A stretch of 64,000 nt of DNA, taken from positions 132,568,465-132,632,464 of the forward strand of contig NC_134414.1 of the NCBI RefSeq assembly GCF_030867145.1. The letters are read 5' to 3'. This DNA is from Opisthocomus hoazin (Eukaryota > Chordata > Aves > Opisthocomiformes > Opisthocomidae). Under the pieces are notes generated by a model. It was not told the DNA's origin. It did no database searches and saw nothing but the letters and a program-made list of their open reading frames with translations. Of this stretch, positions 24,091-37,800 are shown piece by piece. A program made the translations under genes and the position numbers. Within the stretch, counting starts at the first letter, position 1. Each line of letters begins with the position of its first letter.

Positions 24091-26010
24091 CAGCAAGAAG
24101 AAGCAGAATCTCCAACGCATAAAATTAATACAGATGTACCGAGTCATGTGCCTGCAATCAATTTTGCAGTTGTCTAATTAGAGTTTATTTTATATATATA
24201 CAGTTCCTTGTAATTACATGTGTAGAACCTGTAAGATGATGGCTGCCTTAAACATAAATTGTTTAGCACTTATCGCACAAAAGAGTGGTTCTGCTGAAGT
24301 TAGCAAGTATTTATTATCTGTTTTCTAGGGTAAAATCTGACTCCAAAGTTTAAGTTTTTTCTTTTTTTTCAGTGAACAGGGCTTGTATTGCAATTTCATG
24401 GCTGTATGAAACACAAATAAATTAAGCACCATTACAAAATATTAAGAAACTGATCTTTTAAGATGAAGCAATTATTCATACAGTTTCACCATTTGAAATT
24501 AATTCTAATTAGCACTGAAAATCCCCATTAAGCTGAAGATTTTACTTTCGTGATGCAAAATTTCACTAATTGTTGCCAAAGAGGTACTACTGTCAAGGCA
24601 AATATACAAAATAAAATGTTTTTATGCTACAATATTATCTTTATTTTCCAGTGGAAAAAGACAACAGTTTGTGACATAGTAAAAAAACCCAAAAGAAAAC
24701 ATTTGTTTAAGTTTTTATACTTTGTTCCCACTCCAGTTCTATACATTCATTTTGAAATGCATGGTCCATAAGACACAAGGATTGAAAAACTACTGAAATA
24801 GCTTGGATAATACCACACAAAGACAAACTACTTTGAAGTCCACCCTGATGAAGGGTACCTAGTGTGATAAGTGGAAGTTCTGCAGTTAAACAATTTACAG
24901 GACAGAAGCCAAAAATGCTACTGAAAGCTTAGCTAAAAGTCTGCTGGAATAACAAGTTCATGAACTGCGTATGTATTTTCACTAGATCTAGTCATCCTGG
25001 GAAAAAAATCCATGTATGCTGTGTGCACAAGAGTAGTTTCATTAATGAAAACACTGTCAGGGCTAAATGGTAAGGAAGATGCAGATGCTTCTGTTACCCA
25101 GTTTCATCTAACCCTCCTCTGCCACCACCCGGTTGTATTCTCACCGAACACTTACGGTTCTCAATGCCTTCCTATTCAAGGGAGCTCCCCCTCCCATGGT
25201 CTAAAAGTTTATATGGGACTGAATGTCAGGAGTTCCCAATTCTCACTCGGGTTCTACTGTTGCTGTTCCATCATCTACCATAATCCAGGTTAAATCACTT
25301 CCCTTCTCTTTTTTGGGAAGGAAAGGTATTGCTGACCACCCCTCCCCTTGCCAGGGCACTCAAGGTGAATTGTTATGTGAATTCCACAGCATTTCAGGTG
25401 TGCTGGATATCTAAGAACCAAATCAGTAACACGAACCCACATTCTCTGAGAAGGGGCTGCATACGCCTCAATGCTGGGGTGCATTCTACCTTTGCCACAG
25501 GGCAGATTAGAGACATGTGGCGGTGAGGCCACCCCTACAATCATTTCTTAGCAAGGCACTGCTGGAATGCAGCACCACAGCTCCGTATCTGCATCGGTTT
25601 TCCCTCTCAGCCCTATGTACTAAGAACATCCACCTGTAGCTTTCTATTCCTCCTCTGTGCTGCAGAAGCATTACCAAATGGCAATGCTTCTGCAGTCAGG
25701 GCTCAGGATTAAGGCCTGAGTCTCCATCCCCAGGGATTTAAAACTTAAAATTAAGTGAAAAGTAAGACAGAGTACTGATTAGAATGAAGAAGTGATATAC
25801 AAATCAGAAGGGACTGTTATTTCTTCCCAGAGAAAAGAAGCTGTTTTCTGAAGTGTGTATTTGTAGGAATGAAGCATCTGCCAGAGAAATCTCAATTCTT
25901 GCTGGCAAAACATTAAGGTCCTTTGAGGAAGCATATAGCCGAACTACCAAGTATGATTGTTTTAAGGGTTTTTAAAAAAATTGTTGTTCTGCATGACAAC
26001 TGCCGAAAGG
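24091..26010 (-). other. F5 3' UTR and downstream flank
   Basis: This AT-rich stretch follows the F5 stop codon. Candidate polyadenylation signals on the minus strand (plus-strand TTTATT) are at 24640-24645 and 24310-24315; the first would give a 3' UTR of about 1.4 kb. No nearer AATAAA was found, and the true site cannot be chosen from sequence alone. No gene is seen. Confidence 0.45.
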
Positions 26011-29000
26011 TTAAGGGCTCCCAGAGCTGTCAGTCCTTTTCACAGCCAGGGCCCCACCAAAATCACAGCCATAGAGTTCTACCCGAAGGGCAATACCATG
26101 ATACCATGTTCTCGGAACAATGCGGATAAACCTGGACAGGATGGGTGGATTAAAGAAATGCTTGACCTGCCCGTTGCTGTTTTCATTCCCCAAGAAAACC
26201 TGCAAATACACAAAACACAAAATTAGTTAAAAGGCAGCCCTTCAAAAAAACCCACTTTTTCTTCTGAAAATGGTTCCAAGCTGTTGCATTAGCCATCCAG
26301 GGTTGATGGACTGGTTTATTTCTGATTTTACATCAGATCACAGCCAGTTTCTTCCTAAAACGCTGGGTCAAAGCTAGTTCAGGCCAGAAATATCTGAGTC
26401 TGAACGAATTAAACAGCCTCTGTTTCCATTCACACCATGAAATTTCCCATTCTAATTTGGACAGACTGAAAAAAGAAACTTCCCTTACTTTACCTCTGCT
26501 AATAGCCCTTGCAGGTTAGGTTGGTGTACGGCGATATGGGCAACAACACAAAATACTGTCTCCACTCTACGGGTGTCTGGAGCTCTCCAGCTCTGTTATG
26601 GCAAAACTGCTCACTAACATTAATTTCACTACAAAATCAAGGTAGAAATAAAAAGCTGGAAAGAGGCCATGGGAAATCCATTTTGTTCATTCAAATTAAA
26701 CGCCCTCATGCATTCAAATTAAATGTCCTCCTCTACAAATAGTGTTAGCTCCTTTTATCACAGCGGTGACGGCATTCTCTACAGATTTGGAGTTCTTTCC
26801 TTTTGTTGCTGTTAATGACTACGATCAAAATGAGATGGATATTATGACATTATCTGTCGTAACCCCAGCTCCCTAAACATTTTAAAATCCTGTGAGAATA
26901 TCTCTTTGGCTGGGTAGCCTTTGGGCCTTGACTGTGCTCAGCATATAAAACCAAGCGATGATACAATTGTCTGAGCTGAGGATGATACCTTTGCCACTGA
27001 ACTTGAACCATCTGTATAGGATTTCCACTCTGAGCCTTGGTCGCTGTATAGGATAACATAGGTTTTCACGAAGTTTTCAGCAGATATGGACTTGACCCCC
27101 TGGGTAGCAATAGCAGTTATCTTCTTAATTGTGAGGAGATCAATTTGCAGCCACTGTTGGTTGTTGTTCAACTACAATTGATAAAAAGGGTTGTCTATTA
27201 GCAAACATGTCTATATCTTTATTTGCTTAAGTGATAAATGCTGTTTAAAGCTAGTTAAAATTGCATTAAAATGCACTAAAACTGTATCAAAGAAGTGCAG
27301 AAGAGTAAAGCTGAGGCAAAAGCCACAAGCATTCTTGGTGGTCCATACAACTAACTTCTTCACTGCAGGTGGTGTATTTGGCATTTTAAGATTTCCACAT
27401 TCATTTTCAGTACATAATGAAAAATAACACAGATTTATCTCCAGTATTAAAATGCAATACATGATACTAATACAGAATGCTGATACAAAACAGTAGCTTG
27501 CAGCAAATCTCAAGGTGCTCTGTAAAGAAATGCAGCTCCATTTTGAAGACACAGAAGCTCACCTGCCTTGCTGAAGCCATTAAGCTGCACTGCCCATAAA
27601 CCCACGCAGGAAGGGTTTCTTCAACCCCTTGGAGAAAAATATTCAATGGGTATTCATCTCCTGAAATTAAAAGGACTGTTTCTGCAGGGAGTGCTGCAGG
27701 CTCTGGTCCAGGGGACACCATCCATCTCTCAAAATATGATTTCATTGATGTTGCCAGCAGTTCAACAAATTTTCTACTGGAACAGTTGAACTGGCTTCTT
27801 CCCAAAGGATGGCTAAAGAGCTGTGAAGTAACCCTATCATGCTTGGCACTGTACACAGCATGCAGGAAGTGCATCAGCACACAGGCAGCACAAATTTATT
27901 AATGGTAGCTGCCTTGCTGTCATCCCTATTTTTCACTTGTTACCTTGGCCCGCCAGGCATTCATCTTTCCTTTCTGATTGATACGAGCAAGTGAAGCGTC
28001 CCACGTGTTAAACCAGGATGTCTTCACAGATGAGGCTTTTATCTGGGTATTCTTGATCTCTCCATTTTCCATTCCAAGTGGCAAAGAGCAACCTGTTAAG
28101 AGAAGCAGCGTGTTATCTCCAGTTCATCCAAGCAACAATACCCTAAGCAACAATGTTGGAATTGAGAACACCCACAATTTCAGCTTCATTTCATGTATTA
28201 GGTAAAACATTTGCCAGAAAGGAAGCACCAGCACACAACCCATTCTTACCATCTACTTCACAGCCCAGAAGCTCCATGCGAAGGGTAGGCCTGTTGTAGG
28301 CCTCGGTTGGGTAGACTCTGATGAACCTAGCAATAATAGGGGGATCAATGATGTTCTCTTTTATCCCATATGCATCGGAATTACCTTCAAAAATCTATTT
28401 AAAAAAAAGAAAAAAATTCCACATACAGTTAATTTAATGCAAACACAATTTTGGATGCTGAAACCCTGCTCTGTTTGAAAAATAGTCTTCTTTATGCCAT
28501 TAGTCCCGTCCACAGTGACGGAGCACCCTATGCTGCAGGGCAACTTGAAATATTTCACGGCCCTATCTTAGCATATTTGGAAGCATCTGAAGGCCTCAGC
28601 CCAAACAAGCAACCCATTTCTATGCACTGTATAAGTCTATAGTAAAGAGGCAAAAGGAAAGGTAGGAGTCGACAGGTTTTCAGTTTGGGAGTTGCACCAT
28701 AGAAACCGCAGGGGCAACTGAACGGAGCTGTAATACGTAGGGCTGGAGTGGTTGGGCATAAAGTGATCCTCTTCTGGGGTACAACCACGCTTATTACACA
28801 GGCCTTCTGCAGGCAGTTCAGGCAGCGTAACATCCAGCTGTTGTGACAGGAGGAAGGGAGGGACAAGAAGGAGATCTAATCACAAATGAGGGAGGGCCTG
28901 ATTTTTAGTTCGGTTTCCTGCTTGCTTCAAAAAAGCTGACATAGGCTTAGCAAATAAAAGTAGGAAGAGATGCTAGTGAGAAAGCCACGCTATATAGTCA

Positions 29001-31850
29001 AGGTCACAGGGCCAATCTAGACTGCAGTCTAGGTGGTTCCTCAATTTACAATTTGTCTTCTGGTCTGAATTTTATTAGGTTGGTAAACACCCTTTGGGGC
29101 CTCAAGCTGTATTATTAAGTCTCTGAAGGCCATAATTTTTTCCACTATCTCTTAACATAAAATAGAACTGTCACCTCACTGCATCATCCAATGATGCTAC
29201 CTAGGTTGTTGCAACCCCTATGGCATGTACAGACCTTTTGTGCTGGAGAGCTGTCTCCCTTGAAGGTGCTCCATTTCCGTTTGTCTTTGCTGTAAACAAT
29301 AAAGAACTTCTGGACATACAAGGACTTTAAAAACTGCTTGGCTCCCTGTGTCTGTATCCCGGTTATCAGAACTTGTCTTTGAAAGTCCACCTAGGAACAG
29401 CAAACAGTGTTTATAAAGCCAGTATTGCACAGTGAAATCCATTTTGTTCTATGGCATCTGCACAATAGCTTTGAGACGTGCATTTTAAAACCCACAACAC
29501 TAACACTCTCAGGAGGAATACAAGCAGACACCAGAGTCCAAATTAATTTTTCCTCTCTCATTTCATTTGTATATTTATTTGTGTGTGCATTTAATTTCAG
29601 AGACCATTTTACAGTGTTTAGCGCAGCACCACGAAGACACCTCAAAAATATCTTTGTCTCCATGCTAGGCAGAACTCCACTATCCTCATTTTACAGATAG
29701 GTGAAAGGACTATAGAGAAATTCAAAGCTCACATTTTCATAAGCTGCCTCTAGTTTTGGATACCCAGGCTGAGAAAAGGGATATGACATTCTGAAGTGCT
29801 GAAAAGCCACCATTCCTGCTGATATCAGATCCAAAAACTTATTATTTTCAGTTCCACATCAGATCCCCCAACCTTCTCCTCCTAATTCACCTCCACCAAC
29901 TTGCTAGCATGTCAAATGTTAGCAAGCCAGACATAACAGCCACTAGTTTGAGTCTGCCTTTTCTTCCAACTGCCAATCTTAGTGAGATTGTAAAAAATCT
30001 ACTACCTTTCTTAAATTCAGGTGTCAGTTGGCTATCTGGTGCTAAAGTGATTGCAATGGAAGAAGGTGGAAGAAGTGAGGTGACTGAATGATATAGTGCT
30101 TGAAGCCATAATTATAAACTTAATTTCCCTGTGAAGTCACACTGTGCTATGTCAAATTGGACACAGACAAACAAACAAGCAACAAACAAAAAAAACCCTG
30201 CCTATCTGAAGGAATGCTTGAGAGCATCACACTTCAAACGACCACCCAACAAACATACATAAATATAAATATGTACTGCTAGGTAGACAGAAAAAAGTAA
30301 TGGAAAAAATATTCCATTTGCCTACAAAACAGTTACAGTCTAAATTGTGAGGGTAACTGTCCAGTCAAGGGGCCCTCAACAGCAGTAGAGATGAGGTTAC
30401 TCCAGGGGAGGTGGACAGTTTATCGTATGACCAGCAAAGCCTGCTGCATCTTTTCAGTTTTCCCCAGCAGCCTTCTCAGCAAGAACAAGAGCAGCTTGAC
30501 CTTTTGAAACAAGTTGCAGGAAAATCACAACACAGGGTTGTATGGCCATACCCAGGCGCAGTGATGGTCAGAAACAATTTGTACCAACTATACCTGGATC
30601 CAAGGGAGTTCTTCTGTTTCCATTGTAGTGCTCCAAGCATTGTATGTTCCAGAATAGTTTAATCGGGCTAACTTAGGTTCCCAATAGTCTAGACAGAAAA
30701 CATGAATAGAGCAAGAATTTAAAGAGAGGTGCTGAAAAAAACCATGGAGGCTGTAGCTAGCTACTGATGTTGAGCGCTTCAGTTCTTTTCCAGTCCCTCT
30801 TGGGAAAAAACCCCGACCAATAAACTCTAAAACCATAATCTAGGATAATTTGGACATGGTCAGCAACTGGAAGCCAGCTGTTACCCTCCAAAGTTTTATA
30901 GTTGGCAGAATGGCTTTAAAAATAACAACCTTTTATGTAATGTACTGTCTACCGATTTGGAACCAGGGTCTAGAGTTTGCTAAACAAGTTTGGCCGCCAG
31001 CAGGATCAGACACAAAATGTGCTCTACGTTCATGGCAGAGAGATTCCCTCTGCATAAGGGGGTTTCCATGTTAACAAGCGATATGAAATATATATGACAA
31101 CACAGCTTTCAAGCCTTCATAACACTGCACTGGGAAATGAAGAAAGAAAATTAAATCCACATAAAAATCAGTTTCCCAAATAAGTAATTTATTTGTTATT
31201 TCAAAGGAAAAGATGTGCGTTCCTGCATGTGTGTGTAACCTGTATACCTTGATTTGCCAATGTCCATATAAAATTCTATCAATTTCTCTATCAAATGATC
31301 CCATTTTTATACCAGAAATAAACTTGATAAATTAAAGACTCTACCATTGCTCTGGATGCCAGGTTCCCAAATCTTTCATAACAGATACACTTTATCCTTT
31401 CCCATCTCATACCATGTGCAAGTCAAAAGCTTTTTGAACACTTGCTGTTGATTTTCAAGCAGGGAACCCAAAGGACAAAAAGATAAAGCTAGATTTGTTC
31501 CAGGTCATCCAGCAGGCCATGGACAGAGGACTCCCAAACTCTCAGGCTTGTGATACTGACAGTAGACCTGTGATGCTGTCAAAATACAGTGACTATGGCT
31601 ATCTAGTACAGCTCACAGTCTCTGCTTGTAGCACCGGAGAGCTTTTTAACCTGACAGTTGATTCACTGCTGAATTGATCTTATATGACATAGCATGAGAT
31701 GCCAAAAGAATACAGAACTGCAATACTTTGATAGTGATTTTCAGGAGCATGCCTGGACCTTTTCAAGTATTAACTCACCTACATGATGTGAAGCGTTGAT
31801 TTGTGAATCGAGTATAACTCCACTTGCTAGACCCATTGGAATCCTACACT
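26011..31850 (-). other. F5 exons 19-25: C1 and C2 phospholipid-binding domains
   Basis: C1 (about 1608-1764) starts [11 protein letters not shown] and holds [24 protein letters not shown] and [14 protein letters not shown]2 (about 1765-1920) starts [20 protein letters not shown] and holds [26 protein letters not shown] and [16 protein letters not shown], closing with ELYGCDF. These discoidin-type domains bind phosphatidylserine membranes. In the C2 spike, where human factor V has two adjacent tryptophans, this protein has Trp-Phe. The C-terminus is extended by about 15 residues past the last Cys-Asp ([15 protein letters not shown]) compared with the human end, which stops two residues after it. 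Stop TAA at 26011-26013. Confidence 0.95.
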
Positions 31851-34800
31851 CTAAAGAGAGCACAGTAAGTTTGTTAAAGAAAAGGAGGCATATTCCAATA
31901 TATTTCCTGGTGGAACCTCCTAAGACAACATCACTCAGAACAATTCTTAGTAATACTGTAACATCACCATTCTCTTCCCAGAGAAGGACAAGTTAATCTC
32001 TGCAATTTCTCTCCACAGGTTAATCCACTGGTCACTGTGAGGAAACCTCAAATTCAGAGCTAGTATGCTAAAGGAATAAAGCTAGTATGCTAAATAATTC
32101 AAAGCTAGTATGCTAAAGGCTAAACATTTTTTCTTCTAGAAGAAATTTACAGTAAGCACTCCACCTTCTCCTTTAAAGCACAGAGAATCTGCTTTGGGTT
32201 TGTGCAGAACAATCTCCCAAACTTATTTTTAGTGATCCTGAAAGGGTAGAGATGACTTTACAGCTTTACTCGCTCAGCCAAAAACCACCTTATTTCAGTA
32301 CCTTTTTCTATAACCAAATAGGATGCCTGCATTCCTGCTTGCTGATATTCCCCCACTTCAGTGTCTAAAAGCCACCAGCCAGGTCTCTGTGGTTTCATTT
32401 CAATTGTTCTAAATGAGCCTTGAAAAAAAACGGAAGAGAAACATTTCAGAAACGTTAGCATCATAAGGTTGGCATTAGCGAGGCTGAATGTTAAACCAAA
32501 GATCATCCTATGACTTAATCCAGAAAAATTAAATAACCTGCTACACATCTCAGAGAGCACAATAACTACCACCATCTCAATAATTTTTTTCTTAGCAAGC
32601 AATTTCCAGCTGGAGATTGAGATTGGAAGTAAGTGACCAGATCAAAACCTAACCTTCGCTGCTGGTGCAAAGCACAAAATCTTGGATGCCTGTATGTAAC
32701 AACAGATATCTGCGTGTGAAGTAGTACAGTGCTGAGCCATGTAATGAATGCTTTTATTACATAATATAGGGATGTTAATTCTATGGTGCTGGTTATAGTT
32801 CTTACTCCTGCTGCCTCAGTGTGTTGTTCAACTAATGTAAGGGATGGATGTAAAGAAGCCAAAAGTAGATGTGGAAGAATCAAATGTATGGGCCCTCCCC
32901 TCACTGCATGCCACCGGAGTATGAAGGACTGAGGGGGAAGCAGACATGGTTTAGGCTGTTTACTGCACTTTTTAGAAAGCACAGTACATGCTTCATTGCT
33001 TTTCTTATATTCCTAGTTAATACAGGCATGATAATTCTCATACCCATTTAAACAAAAACATATGTAGATGTCACAGTGAAAAACATCACCTTAAAAAGCT
33101 TAAATAGTGACTAAGCCATCTAATGTTCACTAAAATAAACTCCTATTATTCCAAGCCAATCCCATTACTTTGATATCTCCCCCCCCCCCTTTTTTTTTTT
33201 AAACACTTGTAGCTGGCAATACAGGCTTCAGAAGTGCTGTTATTGCACACTCACACTGCTGACAGCGATGGGAACAGAAGTATATCCTGTGGCCTTTAGG
33301 CCTTTGAATGCTTTTAGGTTATTTGCTTTCTCCCTGGACATAAGAATTCTCCTAGGGCTTGCGTTTGTTCTTTCTCTGCTGTATCACGCTCATCTTGTCA
33401 ATACAAAAATAAACCCTCACAATACTGAGCCAGATACCAATAGTCTTTCCCAGCAAACATCAGCAAGATTTCAGTGGTATTGAAGCCTGGGGACGCACGA
33501 ACAGGAGGGCTGCACTACTGTACGTTTGTCATTTCATGAGGAATTGGTGGCTGACACTATCCTACTGACTTCATTTTTCCAATACTGACCTTTACTGCTG
33601 AGCACCTTCCAAAGCCAAGCCCAGCGCTATGAGCTACTTTGCAGATAGGAAAAGAGAGAGGCAATAAAGGAGAGAAACCCACTCATGTATCTGGTGAATG
33701 GCAAAGAAAGTGCAGAACAGAAGGCAGTGCTGCAGACCATACTGCTGTTCAGTTTCCGTATATATTCCTTCTCATCTGAGAGGAAGACATTTGTCCAAGC
33801 ACTGAAGTTCTGTCTGTAACTTTACTCCCATTCCCAGTTTTAAAGGACAGCAATGTTATCTTTATTTCCCGCCTCTCACAGCGTTAAGTGATGTGTAGAG
33901 CAATGATTTTTCCTTCTGACCATCACAGGCAAATGAACTGTCAATGCTCTCAAACTCTTTCTTACTGTGCCCAAAGCCAACTCCTGTTCACCTTTACATT
34001 GGTATGATGATGACAGACTGCAACGATTGCCCTGTAGAACTTACTCTGTTCTGATACTTACCTGGAAGCAGTGTGTATGTACCAAGCTGATGCTTTGGCT
34101 CTCCTTGTTCTATGAAGGTCTGTCCATGAAAATGAACAACGTGAATGTCTTTTGGCCCACCCATATTCAGCAAGTGCCATCGGACCAGTTCACCTTCATA
34201 CATCCGCAAGCCTTGCAAATTGTAGGTAATCCCATTAATGGCTGGGGAAAAAAAAATTGTTAGTAAGGGAAACCACTCACAAAACAGGTCTCAAAGTGCT
34301 AGAACGTAGTTATTAAAATGAGTAAAGTATTTAATGAAGTAATGCATTTGTGAAAAACACCATTTTTTCCAATTCAAAGTGCTACACATTTATAGTCTAT
34401 GCACATCAATCCAGGGACCTCACCAGAGGATTCAAGCACAGTTTGCTTGCAACACACGGCAGCCGGGAGAACAAAGAGGTGTGAGAGATGAAGTGTCAGA
34501 TGGGAACATCAGTCTCCCAAAAGAAAGGACAGCTATCCAAAACATGTTCTGCAGCTTACATTTCCACAGCCATAAAGTCACAACTGACATCTTCAATTAA
34601 TAACCAATTTTATAGACCACATTTTCAAAAGGCAGATTCCACCTCTTAACATGACTTTTTCAAACATGATCGCTGACAGCACACAAGCATCAGATTTTCA
34701 GACGCAGAGTTTCAATACTGACCATTATTTCAGAGAGAAAAAAAGGATTACCTTTGAACAGTCAGGCACTTACTTAACTCTACATGACTAAAATCTCAGT

Positions 34801-37800
34801 ATCCAGAGAGGTATGTGAAGTGCTGTTCTGCAGCTGCTTTGAATTTCTCAGTAGAGCTAGTTGAGTCTTATAGTATTTTTAATTTTTTTTTTTATTTTTT
34901 TAAAGCTTTCAAGGTATTAGCTTCTTACTGAAAAGAGGGGTTTTTTTTTGTTTGTTTGTTTTTTTTAAATATGGGGGTAGATGTGAGTGAGAGAAGTTTT
35001 CTGTTGAAAATTTCACTTTAATATGTCCTTTCTTCATTTTAATAACAAATTTCCAGTCAATGCTAATCTTTACCTATAAAACTATGACTATTACGGCTAC
35101 AATGGAGAAAAACCAAACCACATTCACATAATTAATGTGTAGGATTTATGCATGTTCAAAGACACAGCGAGCTGAGATACCTCCCCCAACACCTTTCTCT
35201 CTACCCCGATAAACTGAATACTTCGCAAAATGAATTAAGTACCATAGAATTTGTGGCACTGCTGCACTCCTTGGGTTTTCTCAGTACAAGGCCTTCTAGA
35301 ACGTTTGTCAAAGTACCAGCTTTTCTCTTCATCAAAGACCATAAAAAGCAAGAAAAAGTCTCGGGTCGATCTTTTGCTGTTGTCCAATGTACTGAAGGTT
35401 CCTTTTTGACAAATCAGTATTGGCCCAATCAAACCAGAGTGAATGTCTTTCTCCTAAAAGGTAATAAAGATGTCAAAAAACCACAGCATTGTATAGAAAT
35501 GCATCAAGCCCTAAAAATTTATAGACAGAGGCTGGAATTGCCATTGCCTTGTATCTTTACTTTCCCCTGCTCAATATCCCAAAGTGTTCCCCAATTTGAA
35601 TTCTTCAACAGGTTATATCTTCTTTTAACTGAGTGTAAGAGATGAAATGTCAGATGCGAACATCAGGCCCAAAAGAAAGGACAGCTATCCAAATTGTGCT
35701 CTGCAGCTCGCATTTCTACAGCCATATAACAACATCATTTGGAGATATTCAAAACCTGGCTGGACACGGTACTGGACAACTTACTCCATCTGACCCTGCG
35801 AGAGTTGGGGGTGGTGGACTAGATGATCTCTAGTAATCCCTTCCAACATAAATGTGTCTGTGATTCTGTGCTCAACCCCAGCAACAGTACCATTTGTATC
35901 TTGGTTTCCTTACCAGATTTATATCGGAGTAGTAGATCCAGGACCGACAAGCTGCTCCTGGCTGCACAGGTCCTGATCGTCTGTTTGCAGACCATACGTA
36001 TATGTAACTGTTATTTGGCTGAATTTTGTCATCTTCCTTAAACCAAGGAGTAGATTCATCATCATAAATGCTTCCCTCAGAGGATTTTTCATACAGGAGT
36101 CCATGAGCATGGAGAGAATATGGTCTGGATGCCAGATTCTTAAAATGAACCTAAAAAAAAAAAAAGAATAGATTCTGTTCAGCAAATTCAGGCCTAAACA
36201 AAAGTCCTCACACAATGCATTCCCATGACCTCAAACCAGGGTCAAGATTTGTATAATGATTACAGTCTACGTTGTGCATGGCAAATGGGCAGGGATAGCT
36301 TTTGACATCTCCATGCAGAGTCAGCCTCTTTGATGCAGGTAGTTAATTAAAAAGTAGAAAGCATGAGTCTTATTCCCTGTCTCCCACTGAGTCTATGTTC
36401 CTAGGACTTTTACTGCTGCCCTTCACACCTGGACACACTTAGTTACAGCAAGCAGGAAGATGGGGAGGTTCTACCTGTTACGCTTTGCTGCACAGTCGCA
36501 CTAAAGAAGGGCACAAAACAGTAACGCTAGACCTCTGTATGTATCACTCACTGAAATCAGCGCTTCTGGCTTGTCCCAGAGAAGCATGAGGATAGGGAGA
36601 TTACGCTTCTACCTCTCCTTGGAGAATGATGCTCCCTAGCTAAAATAGACTCTTCTCATACTTCTGTTTTTAAATGCAGCTCAACGTGTTCCTGTTGCAC
36701 ACCACTCCTACTGAAACAAGCAGAAAGCAGTGAGATCTACTCTCCCCATCTGAGCCCATCCCTGTGTGTTGGGAGACTGGATGAAGCAGGATGAGAGAAG
36801 GGAAACTCCACAGCAGTTTGCTTCCTACTGCAAATATAGCACTGTATCACCAGGGATGCAGTTCCTCTCCATCCTTGTTATTTGTATTAGAACTAACCAA
36901 CACATTTACAGCAAAAGTTTTCAGAGGAAAATACACTTTTGGACAAATATGTATTTTAATCTTGAATACAAATTTACTAATTTATTAAAAAAAACAAAAA
37001 AAGAAGCTCCCTTCACATATAACAAGTAGTATTTTCAGTGCAATCTGCGTTTAAAAAAAATTTTTTTTTTTTTAATGTTACACTTAACATTAAAAAATGT
37101 TAACTTACTCGACAGGACGAGAGGAAATGGCCTCAAGTTGCGTCAGGGAGGTTTAGATTGGATATTAGGAAAAATTTTTTTTACTGAAAGAGTGGTCAGG
37201 CGTTGGAATAGTTGAGTCACCATCCCTGGAGATGTTCAAAAAACGTGTAGATGTGGCACTTCAGGACATGGTTTAGCAGGCACAGTGGTGTTTGGTTGAC
37301 GGTTGGACTTGATGGTCTTAAGAGGTCTTTTCAACCTTAATGATTCTAAATCTCATTTTACATTAGACTGATGAGCCAGTATTTAATGTTGGGAAACATA
37401 AGAGAAACAGAAGTGAATTTACCATAGATAGGAGAGAAGAAGGATGCGTTTCAAAGAAACACACCACTGTGCTTGTATGTCCACACTGCAGTTCCTAGCT
37501 TTGAAAACTGTTTCCCCATCATCACATGTTAAAAACCTGTGGTATTTTTAGACCCATTCTATGTCACACTAAGATTGCCACATGAGTCTTATCCTGCACA
37601 CATATTCAAAACATTGACCTACCAGGATAACATCGTCCACTTCAGCCCGGATAACTGGGCCCAGGATGCCAAGGTGTTCTTTATATTCGTCTTCATCTTG
37701 AAGAGTTGTAAAGGTACTGTCTGTATAGCTTCGGAAAATCACCTTATACGTGGTGCCGTCTTTACAGGGTTTGTCATTCATCATTGCACTGAAAGGAAAT

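Larger units (their letters stand above)
32302..37788 (-). other. F5 exons 14-18: A3 domain (light chain)
   Basis: Exon 14 has [20 protein letters not shown] and [13 protein letters not shown]; exon 15 [20 protein letters not shown]; exon 16 [19 protein letters not shown] and [12 protein letters not shown]; exon 17 [16 protein letters not shown]; exon 18 [20 protein letters not shown]. These are collinear with the factor V light-chain A3 domain, which pairs with the heavy chain through calcium. Acceptors for exons 15 and 18 have long pyrimidine tracts. Confidence 0.95.
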
